A stretch of DNA of 64,000 bases, from NCBI GenBank assembly GCA_022788085.1, contig JALEWA010000101.1, forward strand, positions 1-64,000, written 5' to 3'. How positions within the stretch are numbered: the stretch's first letter is position 1; each line of letters opens with the position of its first letter. A model generated the notes under the pieces. That model saw nothing but the letters and a program-made list of their open reading frames with translations. It searched no databases and had not been told where the DNA came from. Of this stretch, positions 34,060 to 44,859 are shown one piece after another. Made by a program: the position numbers and the translations under genes. Source of the DNA: Lachnospiraceae bacterium (GTDB lineage: Bacteria; Bacillota; Clostridia; Lachnospirales; Lachnospiraceae).

Positions 34060-35215
34060 GTTATTAGAGGAAAGTGTAGCAAATCAGGAAATCGCAGGAG
34101 GCAATCTTTGCGTAATACATAATGGGCAGGAATTATATTATGCTCAGGCAGGGTATTCTGATATTGCAAATAAGAGAAAGATGGAAAGAGATAGTATTGT
34201 AAGGCTTTACTCTATGACTAAGCCCATTACGGCTTCGGCAGTCATGTTATTGGTAGAAAGAGGAATCGTGGATTTATTAGATCCCTTAGAAAAATATTTC
34301 CCGGAATTCTCTAATACAATGGTGACGGCTGATAGAAAAGCAGACATTGGAGCGATAAAGGCAAAACGTTCTATTACAATAAGAGATTGCATGAATATGA
34401 CTTCAGGTTTGCCATATGGCTGTGATGCGGATCCTTCCAGCCGTGATGTAGGGAAGGTGTTTGATGAGCTTGATCAGAGGCTATATTCCCAGAATCCTAT
34501 GACAACGGTGGAACTGGCAAGACGTCTTGGTAGCTGCAGACTTGATTTTCAGCCTGGAGAGGGTTGGAGATATGGAACAAGTGCAGATGTTTTGGGAGCT
34601 GTTGTAGAGGTGGCAAGTGGTATGCACTTCGGTGAGTTTTTGGAGAAGGAATTCTTTCGTCCTCTGGGAATGAAGGATACCGGCTTTCGTGTATCTGATG
34701 ATAAGCGGGACAGACTTACAGTCGTGTATGAAAGCACGCCGGATGGATTAATAGAATACCATGGAAATCATTTGGGAATTTGTAACCATATGGATACAAA
34801 GATTGCTTTTGAGTCAGGCGGGGCAGGATTAGTATCTACATTGGAAGATTACCGTAGATTTACACAGATGCTGATGCAGAAGGGAAGCTATGAGGGAAAC
34901 GAAATCCTTGCACCGAAGACGGTAGAGTATATGACAAATTGCCATTTGCAACCAAATCAACAGATTATGATGAAGGATTGGGAGAACCTGTATGGTTTTT
35001 CCTATGGAAATCTGATGAGAGTATTAGTGGATCCTTCTCTTACTGTATTTAACGGTTCTGTTGGAGAGTATGGGTGGGATGGATGGCTTGGTCCATATTT
35101 TGCTAACATGCCAAAAGAGGATACCACTTTCCTGATGATGGTTCAAAGAAAAGACAGTGGAACGTTTACGCTTACAAGAAAGCTGAGAAATGCCCTTGCA
35201 GCAGCGATGGAATAA
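34028..35215 (+). CDS. Serine hydrolase, class C beta-lactamase-like
   Basis: A 395-aa penicillin-binding-type hydrolase. The active-site SxxK is S62-M-T-K65 in LYSMTKPITA. The second motif is likely the Tyr in EGWRYGTSADVLG. Other family parts are DYRRFTQMLMQKG and the end-domain segment GEYGWDGWLGPYF. It has no signal peptide, so it is cytosolic and more like an esterase or D-aminopeptidase than a secreted beta-lactamase. It overlaps the CmpB-family gene by 32 bases. Substrate unknown. Confidence 0.87.
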   Translation: MKEKKLRRLGELLEESVANQEIAGGNLCVIHNGQELYYAQAGYSDIANKRKMERDSIVRLYSMTKPITASAVMLLVERGIVDLLDPLEKYFPEFSNTMVTADRKADIGAIKAKRSITIRDCMNMTSGLPYGCDADPSSRDVGKVFDELDQRLYSQNPMTTVELARRLGSCRLDFQPGEGWRYGTSADVLGAVVEVASGMHFGEFLEKEFFRPLGMKDTGFRVSDDKRDRLTVVYESTPDGLIEYHGNHLGICNHMDTKIAFESGGAGLVSTLEDYRRFTQMLMQKGSYEGNEILAPKTVEYMTNCHLQPNQQIMMKDWENLYGFSYGNLMRVLVDPSLTVFNGSVGEYGWDGWLGPYFANMPKEDTTFLMMVQRKDSGTFTLTRKLRNALAAAME

Positions 35216-35262
35216 ATAACAGAGTATTGTAGTTTCGTATGAAATGCAATACTCTGTTTTCA

Positions 35263-37041
35263 TTAGATAACATCCTGCAGCTGTGCCATTTGAAGCCGAT
35301 AGTAAGCACCCCTTTTTGCCATGAGCGTATCATGATTTCCTTCTTCTAATATTCCTCCGTTGTCGATCACAAAGATGCGATCAGCCTTCTGGATTGTAGA
35401 CAAGCGGTGTGCGATGACAAAAGAGGTTCTGCCCTTTAGTAATGCCTCTATGCCTTCCTGTACAAGAAGCTCTGTTTTGGTGTCGATACTCGAGGTAGCT
35501 TCATCAAGTATCAGAATCTTAGGCATGCTGACCATGGTTCTGGCAAAAGCGATAAGCTGTTTCTGACCAACGGACAGACCGCCGCCACGTTCTTCCAGGA
35601 CAGTGTCATATTGCTTTGGAAGCTTCATAATAAAATCATGGGCATGAACAGCCTTAGCAGCAGCAATGATTTCTTCATCCGTGGCATCAAGCTTGCCATA
35701 AGCAATGTTATCGCGAATGGTTCCCGTAAAGAGAAAATTATCCTGTGTCATGATTCCCATTTGCTGACGGAGACTTTCAATGCTGACGGATTTAAGGTCA
35801 TGCCCGTCAATTCGGATTGTTCCCTGCTGAATATCATAAAAACGACTAATCAGATTGACAATAGTGGTTTTTCCGGCACCGGTAGGACCTACAAGAGCGA
35901 TGGTTTCACCGGGATTGATATGAAAACTGACATCCTGCAATACCTTCGTGTTCTCATCATAGGAGAAGCTTACATGCTCAAAGTCAACGGAACCCTTAAT
36001 AACAGGCATTTGAACAACGTTCCTGGCATCAGTGATACCGGATTTTGTATCCAGTATTTCAAAGATCCTTTCAGCACCGGAGATATTGGTTATCAACTGA
36101 TTATAGAAGTTGCTAAGGTTCATGATTGGCTGCCAGAACATGGAAATATAAGTACCAAATGCAATAAGGGTACCTATCGTAACCTGCTCAACACCAAGAA
36201 TGACAATGCCTGTGTACCAAAGAGAAACACACCCGAATCCCCAACAGAAATCAATGACAGAACCAAAAGCATCTGCATATAAAACGGCATCCATGAAGGA
36301 ATCACGGTGCTCTTTGATTAATTTATGAAAGGTATCTCTTGTTTCATCTTCGGCATGGAAGCTTTGAATAATACGGATACCGGATAAATCCTCATGGACA
36401 AAAGCATTCAGGTTTGAGGATTTTTTCCTGTGTATCTGCCACTTTACATGAGACCGTGTCTGAATGAACCATACCCCGGCAATCATGAATGGGATACTGA
36501 TTAAGGAAGCAGCAGCAAGCAACGGATTCTTTACGAACATGATAATAACAACAGCACATATTGTGATGAAATCAGGAATCAGAGTAGTAACGCTGTTTGA
36601 CAATACATCCTTAAGAGAGTTGATATCACCTATGATTCGAGCAAGAATCTTTCCTGTTGGTCTGCTGTCAAAAAATTTGAAATCCAGGGTCTGAATATGT
36701 GTATACAGTTGCTGACGAATATTTACAAGCACATTGTTACAGACCTTTGCCATAACATACATTCTTAACTTTACAAGAATGATTAGAATGAGATTCATGG
36801 CAATAGCAATGGCAGCGATGCGGTATAATCCCTGAAAATCCTTTACCGCAATATGGTTATCAATAGCAGCCTCTATAAGCAGTGGATTGATTAAGCTAAC
36901 CGCAACGCAATATGCCATAATAAGCAAAACACCTAAGATTGGTAATTTGTATTGTAAAAGATAGGAGAATAGTCGTCCGAGAGTTTTTAGTTTGCTGACT
37001 TCAGCGATATTCTCATCTTCTTTGAAAGAGTTAATAGGCAC
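35263..37041 (-). CDS. ABC exporter half-transporter (BmrD-like partner, catalytic Walker B)
   Basis: A 592-aa half-transporter starting at GTG 37041 behind AGGAGG. Six membrane helices (~35-330) precede the nucleotide-binding domain with Walker A GPTGAGKTTIV, signature GGGLSVGQKQ (Val where Gly is usual) and Walker B KILILDEATSS with the catalytic Glu. It lies three bases downstream of the second half-transporter. Together they form a heterodimer: this chain supplies the active Walker B and the weakened signature. Likely a multidrug exporter; the substrate is not shown. Confidence 0.92.
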   Translation of the reverse strand: MPINSFKEDENIAEVSKLKTLGRLFSYLLQYKLPILGVLLIMAYCVAVSLINPLLIEAAIDNHIAVKDFQGLYRIAAIAIAMNLILIILVKLRMYVMAKVCNNVLVNIRQQLYTHIQTLDFKFFDSRPTGKILARIIGDINSLKDVLSNSVTTLIPDFITICAVVIIMFVKNPLLAAASLISIPFMIAGVWFIQTRSHVKWQIHRKKSSNLNAFVHEDLSGIRIIQSFHAEDETRDTFHKLIKEHRDSFMDAVLYADAFGSVIDFCWGFGCVSLWYTGIVILGVEQVTIGTLIAFGTYISMFWQPIMNLSNFYNQLITNISGAERIFEILDTKSGITDARNVVQMPVIKGSVDFEHVSFSYDENTKVLQDVSFHINPGETIALVGPTGAGKTTIVNLISRFYDIQQGTIRIDGHDLKSVSIESLRQQMGIMTQDNFLFTGTIRDNIAYGKLDATDEEIIAAAKAVHAHDFIMKLPKQYDTVLEERGGGLSVGQKQLIAFARTMVSMPKILILDEATSSIDTKTELLVQEGIEALLKGRTSFVIAHRLSTIQKADRIFVIDNGGILEEGNHDTLMAKRGAYYRLQMAQLQDVI

Positions 37042-37044
37042 AGA

Positions 37045-38781
37045 TTACGCCTCCTTTCTATTTGGTGCTCCATATTGAGAGCAATAAGTCGCAAAGTACA
37101 GCCCTTGCCTGGACATTAGCTCTTCATGAGTGCCACGTTCCTTGATTGAGCCATTATCTAAAACGATAATTTCGTCTGCATGGCGTACTGCACTGATTCT
37201 ATGAGCTATAATAAGCTTGGTCGTATTTTGCAGTTCATGTAGTGTTTTTTGAATTTCATGCTCTGTTTCCATGTCAAGAGCAGAAGTAGAATCATCCATA
37301 ACCAGAATGGGCGTGTTTTTAGCTAATGCCCTGGCGATACTGATTCTTTGTTTCTGTCCGCCGGACAGACCTACACCACGTTCTCCGATGATGGTCTCAT
37401 ATGCATCATCCATCTTTTCAATAAATCCGCTTGCCTGTGCAGCCTTTGATGCATTTCTTACAGCTATCATATCGATATATTCCCTTTTTCCAAGCTTTAC
37501 ATTTTCTGTAATGGTATCAGAGAATAGGAAAACATCCTGCATAACGAGTGAGATGCTTTGACGTAACTGCTTTAGGGAAAGCTCCTTGATATCAATATTA
37601 TCCAATAGAATCTTACCATCGGTAGCGTCATAAAGGCGCTGCAATAATTGAATGACTGAAGTTTTTCCGGCACCGGTTGCTCCCATAATACCAATTGTTT
37701 TACCGGGTTCTACCACAAAGGAAATATCGTGCAAAATCTCATGCATATCTTCTTTATGGAAGGAAACATGGGAAAATTCGATTTTCCCATTTACGGTATC
37801 AAGAATAACAGGATTTGCAGGTTCTGTAATGGCAGGAACTTCATTGTATATTTTTTGAATCTTTTTATTTGAAGCAATACCTGCTGATAAATCATTTGAC
37901 AGCCAACCTAACATTTCCATTGGCCACACGATATTGTTGGAATATTCAATAAAAGCTCCAAGTGCACCAAGCGTAATAATGTCTTTCATAACCAGACGAC
38001 CACCAAGCAGCAGAATGATCATTGGCAGCAGCTTTGTAATAATCTGGAAAAAAGGATAATATTTTACAAATACCTTTGACTGTTGCATATTGAGGTCATA
38101 GTAACGCTTGTTGTGTGAGAGGAACTTCTCAATCTCATAACGCTCTCTTGCAAATGCTTTTACTGTGCGGACCCCTGCAAGGTTTTCTTCTGCTACTGTA
38201 TTAAGCTTTGCATTCTCCTCACTGATTTCCTCATAAATTTCTCCAAGCTTTCTCTCCATTCTGACAGCAATAAAACCGCAAAGGATCATGGCACAGGTTG
38301 GAATGATTGCAAGCGTTACATTAAGACTGTACATACAAAAAAGTACGACAATTGTATGATAAATAACCTCAATGACCAGCATCCCAACATAAGACATGGT
38401 GTTCCAGATACGGTCAATGTCATCTTTAACACGAGCCATTAATTCTCCTGTGTTGTTTTTGTCAAAAAAGTTACAGCTCAGGCTCTGAATGTGGTCAAAA
38501 AGCTCCTTTCTCATTTCGGAAGCAATGCTTGAACCAGCCTTATCAAAGGTGTATTCCTTGGTATATTGAAAGATACATCTTCCGACCCCGACACACAGGA
38601 TTCCACCAAGCAGATAGGGCAGAAGTGTTAAATTGCCACCAATGATGACATCATCAATAATATGCATGGTCAGCATTGGTGCGAGCATATCCAGCGATAC
38701 ACTGATAAAAAGGGAAAGAATAGCCAGTAAATAAGACCATTTATATTCCCAGATGTAAGTTGACAGTTTCTTTCTCTTCAT
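37045..38781 (-). CDS. ABC exporter half-transporter (BmrC-like partner, degenerate Walker B)
   Basis: 578 aa from ATG 38781; GGGAGG lies about 14 bases upstream, so a nearer non-ATG start cannot be ruled out. Six helices are followed by Walker A GATGAGKTS, an intact signature VGLSGGQKQR, and Walker B ILVMDDSTSALD with Asp in place of the catalytic Glu. This is the expected degenerate-site partner of the downstream gene: its signature completes the working ATP site on the other chain. It is preceded by a leader peptide and terminator on the same strand. Confidence 0.92.
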   Translation of the reverse strand: MKRKKLSTYIWEYKWSYLLAILSLFISVSLDMLAPMLTMHIIDDVIIGGNLTLLPYLLGGILCVGVGRCIFQYTKEYTFDKAGSSIASEMRKELFDHIQSLSCNFFDKNNTGELMARVKDDIDRIWNTMSYVGMLVIEVIYHTIVVLFCMYSLNVTLAIIPTCAMILCGFIAVRMERKLGEIYEEISEENAKLNTVAEENLAGVRTVKAFARERYEIEKFLSHNKRYYDLNMQQSKVFVKYYPFFQIITKLLPMIILLLGGRLVMKDIITLGALGAFIEYSNNIVWPMEMLGWLSNDLSAGIASNKKIQKIYNEVPAITEPANPVILDTVNGKIEFSHVSFHKEDMHEILHDISFVVEPGKTIGIMGATGAGKTSVIQLLQRLYDATDGKILLDNIDIKELSLKQLRQSISLVMQDVFLFSDTITENVKLGKREYIDMIAVRNASKAAQASGFIEKMDDAYETIIGERGVGLSGGQKQRISIARALAKNTPILVMDDSTSALDMETEHEIQKTLHELQNTTKLIIAHRISAVRHADEIIVLDNGSIKERGTHEELMSRQGLYFATYCSQYGAPNRKEA

Positions 38782-38825
38782 GATGTGTAAATAAACCTCC
38801 CTCAATGTAATGAAAATTCTCTGGG

Positions 38826-38922
38826 TTATGCGCTTGTGCGTAATGAAAATCGAGCAGGCGACAGCCTGATCGTTGTGCCAAGCGCATGCAGCAAAGCTGC
38901 AAATTACCTTATGCGCTTGTGC
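38826..38922. repeat. Hairpin-rich direct repeats in the ABC operon leader
   Basis: TTATGCGCTTGTGC occurs at 38826-38839 and 38909-38922. An inverted relative (CCAAGCGCATGC) and small palindromes (CAGGC/GCCTG, GCAG/CTGC) lie between. In the minus-strand RNA this becomes a chain of short hairpins between the leader terminator and the first ABC gene. Confidence 0.6.
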
Positions 38923-38924
38923 AC

Positions 38925-38957
38925 ATAAAAAACCACGATAGAAAAACTACCGTGGTT
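38925..38957 (-). terminator. Leader terminator upstream of the ABC exporter genes
   Basis: Read on the minus strand: AACCACGGTAG, loop of T, CTATCGTGGTT, then a T-run. It lies between the leader peptide (ending 39013) and the first ABC gene (starting 38781), all in the same direction, so it must be bypassed for the exporter to be expressed. Confidence 0.75.
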
Positions 38958-39012
38958 AAGAATCAATAGACAAAGCAATGTATTTTACTCTAATTCCTAT
39001 ATAACATTCATT

Positions 39013-39102
39013 TTATGAATGACAATACCCAGAGGTAATCTTCATGTTGTGTGAAAATATTTTGTTTTCTGTGTTCATAAATGTAATTCTAAAACGTAAC
39101 AT
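39013..39102 (-). CDS. Leader peptide (29 aa) of the ABC exporter operon
   Basis: AGGAGG (39116-39111 on the minus strand) stands eight bases before ATG 39102. The peptide begins MLRFRITFMNTENK and ends at 39013. An inverted repeat (CATTCAT/ATGAATG) overlaps its stop region, and a terminator follows. The arrangement parallels Bacillus bmrB, a leader peptide that controls the BmrCD exporter by ribosome-dependent attenuation. No sequence relation to BmrB is claimed. Confidence 0.68.
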   Translation of the reverse strand: MLRFRITFMNTENKIFSHNMKITSGYCHS

Positions 39103-39148
39103 AATTTTTACCTCCTTTTCTTAAAATTTGTGAACAGTGACATTTATT

Positions 39149-39177
39149 ACCATACTCCAAGAAATATAATCTGTCAA
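39149..39177 (-). promoter_or_regulatory. Promoter of the ABC exporter leader transcript
   Basis: On the minus strand: TTGACA (39177-39172), 17 bases, TATGGT (39154-39149). It is about 47 bases before the leader peptide start and nearly identical in design to the promoter at 11325. Confidence 0.72.
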
Positions 39178-39329
39178 TAATGAATTAAAAAATTATATAA
39201 AAGATTTTCTATTTAGAAGAAAATTCATCAAAGTATCTGACAGAGGTCTCTTCGCTTAGGCGGGAATATTTGAAGAATAATTTAAAAACGACTTTATGGG
39301 AAAATGATACAAATTACCTAATAACATTG

Positions 39330-39358
39330 TTGCGATTTGCACAAAAACCATGTATAAT
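39330..39358 (+). promoter_or_regulatory. Promoter of gpmI
   Basis: TTGCGA (39330-39335), 17 bases, TATAAT (39353-39358). It implies a transcript start near 39365 and a ~200-base untranslated leader. Confidence 0.7.
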
Positions 39359-39362
39359 GTAC

Positions 39363-39540
39363 ACGAATGCAATGAGCAGTGCGAAAAACAAAGAATGACA
39401 AAGTGTCTGCTTGCAGACACAATTGGCATTTTTGTTTTTCATAGTGCGAAGCACGTGAACGAGTGAAACGAAGTTTCGCGAGTGTGCACTGCGTAGTAGT
39501 GTGCTGAAAAAGTCCCGAAAAACGAAGTTTTTCAAATAAA
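39363..39540 (+). promoter_or_regulatory. Folded 5' leader of gpmI
   Basis: Successive inverted repeats. GAAAAACAAA (from ~39383) pairs with TTTGTTTTTC (to ~39440) and encloses GTGTCTGC/GCAGACAC. Then come AGTGC/GCAC, GAAACGAAGTTTC, AGTGTGCACT and GAAAAACGAAGTTTTTC (ending ~39535). The chain lies wholly between the promoter and the ribosome site AAAAGGAG. It could be a repeat element inserted in the leader or a stability/regulatory structure; no known riboswitch was recognised. Confidence 0.6.
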
Positions 39541-39567
39541 ATTGAAATATAAAAAGGAGATTAAAAA

Positions 39568-41115
39568 ATGAGCAAGAAAACCACCGTTTTAATGATTCTT
39601 GATGGTTATGGATTGAATGACAAGAAAGAGCATAATGCTGTAGCAGAGGCAAAAACTCCTGTTATGGATAAGCTGATGAAGGAAAATCCTTTCGTTAAAG
39701 GTAATGCAAGTGGAATGGCAGTAGGTCTTCCTGACGGACAGATGGGTAACTCTGAAGTAGGACATCTGAATATGGGTGCCGGAAGAATTGTATATCAGGA
39801 ACTTACCAGAATTACAAAAGAGATTCAGGATGGTACCTTCTTTGAAAACGCTGCACTATTAGAAGCTGTTAATAACTGTAAGGAAAAGAATTCCGCACTT
39901 CATTTATTTGGTTTGTTATCTGATGGTGGTGTTCATAGTCACAATACACATCTTTATGGATTATTAGAGTTAGCTAAGAAAAATGGTTTATCTAACGTAT
40001 ATGTACATTGCTTTTTAGATGGACGTGATACACCTCCTGCATCAGGAAAAGGATTCGCAGAGGAATTAGAAGCCAAGATGCAGGAAATCGGTGTTGGTAA
40101 GATTGCATCTGTTATGGGACGCTATTATGCAATGGATAGAGATAATAACTATGACCGTGTACAATTAGCATACAATGCCATGACAAAGGGTGAAGGTGAA
40201 ACAGCTGTATCCGGACCTGAAGCAATTCAGCAGTCTTATGATAATGATAAAACAGATGAATTCGTATTACCAACTGTAGTAGTAGAGAATGGACAGCCTG
40301 TTGCTACGATTAAGGATGGTGACTCTGTAATCTTCTTTAATTTCAGACCTGACCGTGCAAGAGAGATTACAAGGAGCTTTTGCGATAATGATGGTGATTT
40401 CAAGGGCTTTGACAGAAAGAAACTTGACATCAAGTTTGTATGCTTCTCTGAATATGACCCAACCATTCCTAATAAATCAGTTGCATTCCAAAAGATCGCA
40501 GTAACCAATACTTTTGGTGAATGGCTTGCAGCAAATCATATGACACAGGCAAGAATTGCAGAAACAGAGAAGTATGCACATGTTACTTTCTTCTTTAATG
40601 GTGGTGTAGAAGAACCTAACGAAGGTGAAGACAGAGTTCTTGTTCCTTCTCCAAAGGAAGTGGCAACATATGATCTTAAACCGGAAATGAGCGCATATAC
40701 TGTTTGTGATAAGTTGACAGACGCTATTAAGTCCGGTAAGTATGATGTTATCATTATTAACTTTGCTAACCCTGATATGGTTGGACATACAGGTGTTGAG
40801 GCTGCTGCAATTAAGGCAGTCGAGGCAGTAGATGAATGTGTAGGTAAGGCTGTAGATGCTGTTCTTTCTGTAGATGGAACCATGTTTATCTGTGCTGACC
40901 ATGGTAATGCAGAACAGCTCGTTGATTATGAAACAGGTGCACCATTTACCGCTCATACAACAAACCCGGTGCCTTTCATTCTGGTTAATTATGACAAGAA
41001 TTATACATTAAGAGAAGGCGGATGCCTTGCAGATATCGTTCCTACTCTGATTGAAACAATGGGAATGACACAGCCTGCTGAAATGACAGGAAAATCTTTA
41101 TTAATCAAGAAATAA
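39568..41115 (+). CDS. gpmI: Phosphoglycerate mutase, 2,3-bisphosphoglycerate-independent
   Basis: A 515-aa, two-manganese enzyme of lower glycolysis (3-phosphoglycerate to 2-phosphoglycerate). The start has VLMILDGYGLNDKKEHNAV, the catalytic Ser is in DGQMGNSEVGHLNMGAG, and later metal ligands are in FLDGRDTPP, VMGRYYAMDRD, NFANPDMVGHTG and CADHGNAEQ. The length is typical. AAAAGGAG precedes the ATG. Enolase, the next glycolytic step, lies 2.2 kb downstream with an EAL gene between. Confidence 0.97.
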   Translation: MSKKTTVLMILDGYGLNDKKEHNAVAEAKTPVMDKLMKENPFVKGNASGMAVGLPDGQMGNSEVGHLNMGAGRIVYQELTRITKEIQDGTFFENAALLEAVNNCKEKNSALHLFGLLSDGGVHSHNTHLYGLLELAKKNGLSNVYVHCFLDGRDTPPASGKGFAEELEAKMQEIGVGKIASVMGRYYAMDRDNNYDRVQLAYNAMTKGEGETAVSGPEAIQQSYDNDKTDEFVLPTVVVENGQPVATIKDGDSVIFFNFRPDRAREITRSFCDNDGDFKGFDRKKLDIKFVCFSEYDPTIPNKSVAFQKIAVTNTFGEWLAANHMTQARIAETEKYAHVTFFFNGGVEEPNEGEDRVLVPSPKEVATYDLKPEMSAYTVCDKLTDAIKSGKYDVIIINFANPDMVGHTGVEAAAIKAVEAVDECVGKAVDAVLSVDGTMFICADHGNAEQLVDYETGAPFTAHTTNPVPFILVNYDKNYTLREGGCLADIVPTLIETMGMTQPAEMTGKSLLIKK

Positions 41116-41130
41116 GAAGAATCATTTATA

Positions 41131-41163
41131 AAAAGAGCCATAGCTTATATGGTTCTTTTTTTG
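41131..41163 (+). terminator. Terminator of gpmI
   Basis: GAGCCATA (41135-41142) / TATGGTTC (41148-41155), then TTTTTTT. Confidence 0.85.
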
Positions 41164-41319
41164 CGCATTAAAATAAATTAAAATATCTTAATAAAAGTGG
41201 ATTAATGGAGATTTATGCAATAAAAAGTACATTATCATTGAAAGAAATCAGACAATAATGGTATAATAAAGTTAATTCACTAATGATATTACTATTTCAA
41301 AATATAGGAGATGAGGTTG

Positions 41320-43248
41320 GTGATTAACATGAGATTTGCATATAATTTTCTAATACTTAGCATATTGTTTATATGTATATGGTTTGCGTATATAGGTATT
41401 AAGGGAAATGCTTACTATAAGCGAACTTTTCGATGGCTTATGTGGGCAGGGGTATTAATGTATATAAACAGGCTTTTTGGAATAGCAATGGAAGAGAACT
41501 ATATCAGCTATAATGATTTTATGCTGAGTATGGAACGTGTGATACATTATGTATTGACTGTAACTGTTTATGCATTATATGCCTTTTTCATATATTGTCT
41601 GATAGACCAATTTCATTATTTCTCACGTCTAAAGAAGCTGCTTTTGTTTATTCCGGCTATATTAATAGATATCATTATCATTTCATCATTATGGACACAT
41701 TTGATTTTTTATGTAGAAGATGGTACTTACTATGAAGGAAAGTTATTCTATCTAATGGTATTTATAAGAGGTGCCTATGCGCTGACTGCCACTGCACATG
41801 CTGTGAGGAAAAGACATTTGTTACCTGGAATATTTGGGCAAAGTGTCGTGTTAGTAGCAATTTTTGCAATTATACAAGCTGTCGAATTTTTTATTTCATA
41901 TGATGAAACGCTATATTATTCAACCTTAATCACAAATATCATAATATTTTTGCTTGCACTAACTGTTGTGGAATTCTATAAGGATGGTCTTACGAGTCTC
42001 CTTAATAGAGAAGCATTTGAACAATATGCTGCAAAAGAAATCGGTAAGAGAAACAATAAAGCAGTGTATTTAATAAAACTGAAAAATTATGAGTATATAA
42101 AGGAAAACTGTCATGAGACTTCCCTTTTGTCAATTATTAAGGATTTGGCTGAATGCCTTAAGGAATATACGATGCTTCCATCTATATACTATTTAGGATT
42201 GGGTCGTTATGCAATTATTGTTCATAAAAAGGATAAATTTGATGAAAAAGAGTTTCTTGATAAGTTAAAGGATAGATTGGATATAACTTTTGACCTGAAT
42301 GGCGTAAGCATACATTTGAACTTGTTTGTTGCCATTATGAATATGGAAAGTGGCAAGATTAATAAAAATAACTTTTTTAAATACGTGTCTGCATGCGATG
42401 ATATAAAGTATCGAAGCAAGGAAGCGATTGAAATTATTTATTGTGACAGCCTGGGTATCGATCAATTACAAAGATATCGTAATGTGGAGGAAGCAATAGA
42501 AAGAGCACTGGTAGAAAAGGAGTTTCGGATGTTTTATCAGCCGATTATTTCTACAGAGAAACAGAAAGTCATATCAGCAGAAGCTCTTATTCGCCTTAAT
42601 GACAGAGTACTTGGATTTGTTTCGCCAGAGGAATTTATACCAATATCGGAGAGTAATGGGAAGATACTTGAAATCAGCGAATTTGTCATAGACAGTGTTT
42701 TCCGCTTTGTGAGAGATAATCCACTAAAGGATATGGGAATCGAATTTATTGAATTAAATTTATCTGTGATGCAGTGTATGGATAAAAATCTTACAGAAAA
42801 ACTAAAGTACTACACTGATAAGTATCAGATTGACCCAAAACAGATTAATCTGGAAATAACTGAAACTGCAACAAATTTCGATGAGGATAGATTACGGGCA
42901 CAGCTTGGTAAGCTTAAAAAGCTTGGATTTAATTTCTCATTAGATGATTATGGAACAGGGTATTCTAATCTGGTACGTGTGTTGGAGTATCCGGTTGACA
43001 TTATTAAATTAGACAAGACAATTGTATGGAGTGCTTTTCATGACAGAGATAATTTTATTACATTAAAGAATCTTATATCCATGTTTCATGATGTAAGAAG
43101 AAAAATTGTAGCAGAGGGTGTTGAAAATGAAGAACAGATGAATGCTTTGATAGAATTAGGATGTGATTTCTTACAAGGTTATTATTATTCCAAACCGGTT
43201 TGCGAGGAAGATTTTCTGGCATACATAGCAAGGCATAATATTATGTAA
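41320..43248 (+). CDS. c-di-GMP phosphodiesterase (7TM sensor, degenerate GGDEF, EAL)
   Basis: About 642 aa. The start is uncertain: GTG 41320 lies nine bases after AGGAG, while ATG 41311 and ATG 41329 are also in frame. About seven helices (~5-215) precede a degenerate GGDEF domain whose signature reads YLGLGRYAIIV. A complete EAL domain follows: SAEALIRL, ELNLSVMQC, LEITETATNFD, SLDDYGTGYSN, IKLDKTIV, AEGVENEEQ and QGYYYSKP. It should therefore hydrolyse c-di-GMP, with the dead GGDEF perhaps binding GTP as an effector. It lies between gpmI and eno. Confidence 0.9.
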   Translation: MINMRFAYNFLILSILFICIWFAYIGIKGNAYYKRTFRWLMWAGVLMYINRLFGIAMEENYISYNDFMLSMERVIHYVLTVTVYALYAFFIYCLIDQFHYFSRLKKLLLFIPAILIDIIIISSLWTHLIFYVEDGTYYEGKLFYLMVFIRGAYALTATAHAVRKRHLLPGIFGQSVVLVAIFAIIQAVEFFISYDETLYYSTLITNIIIFLLALTVVEFYKDGLTSLLNREAFEQYAAKEIGKRNNKAVYLIKLKNYEYIKENCHETSLLSIIKDLAECLKEYTMLPSIYYLGLGRYAIIVHKKDKFDEKEFLDKLKDRLDITFDLNGVSIHLNLFVAIMNMESGKINKNNFFKYVSACDDIKYRSKEAIEIIYCDSLGIDQLQRYRNVEEAIERALVEKEFRMFYQPIISTEKQKVISAEALIRLNDRVLGFVSPEEFIPISESNGKILEISEFVIDSVFRFVRDNPLKDMGIEFIELNLSVMQCMDKNLTEKLKYYTDKYQIDPKQINLEITETATNFDEDRLRAQLGKLKKLGFNFSLDDYGTGYSNLVRVLEYPVDIIKLDKTIVWSAFHDRDNFITLKNLISMFHDVRRKIVAEGVENEEQMNALIELGCDFLQGYYYSKPVCEEDFLAYIARHNIM

Positions 43249-43258
43249 TACGCATAGT

Positions 43259-44681
<1,423 letters not shown>

Positions 44682-44688
44682 AAAACAA

Positions 44689-44721
44689 GAGGGAATGTAT
44701 GAGAATGCATTCCTTTTTGTT
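44689..44721 (+). terminator. Terminator of eno
   Basis: GGGAATGTAT (44691-44700) pairs with ATGCATTCCT (44705-44714, two G-U pairs), followed by TTTT. Confidence 0.8.
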
Positions 44722-44859
44722 TAATTGTGAAAGATAAAAAGATAAAATAACAGACTATATCATAAAATCACATTGTATAAACAGAAAAAAAGGAGTATGA
44801 TTACTATAATGGTGATAAAATTATGAAGTGATACCAATTTATAATTAGGAGGATATGAC

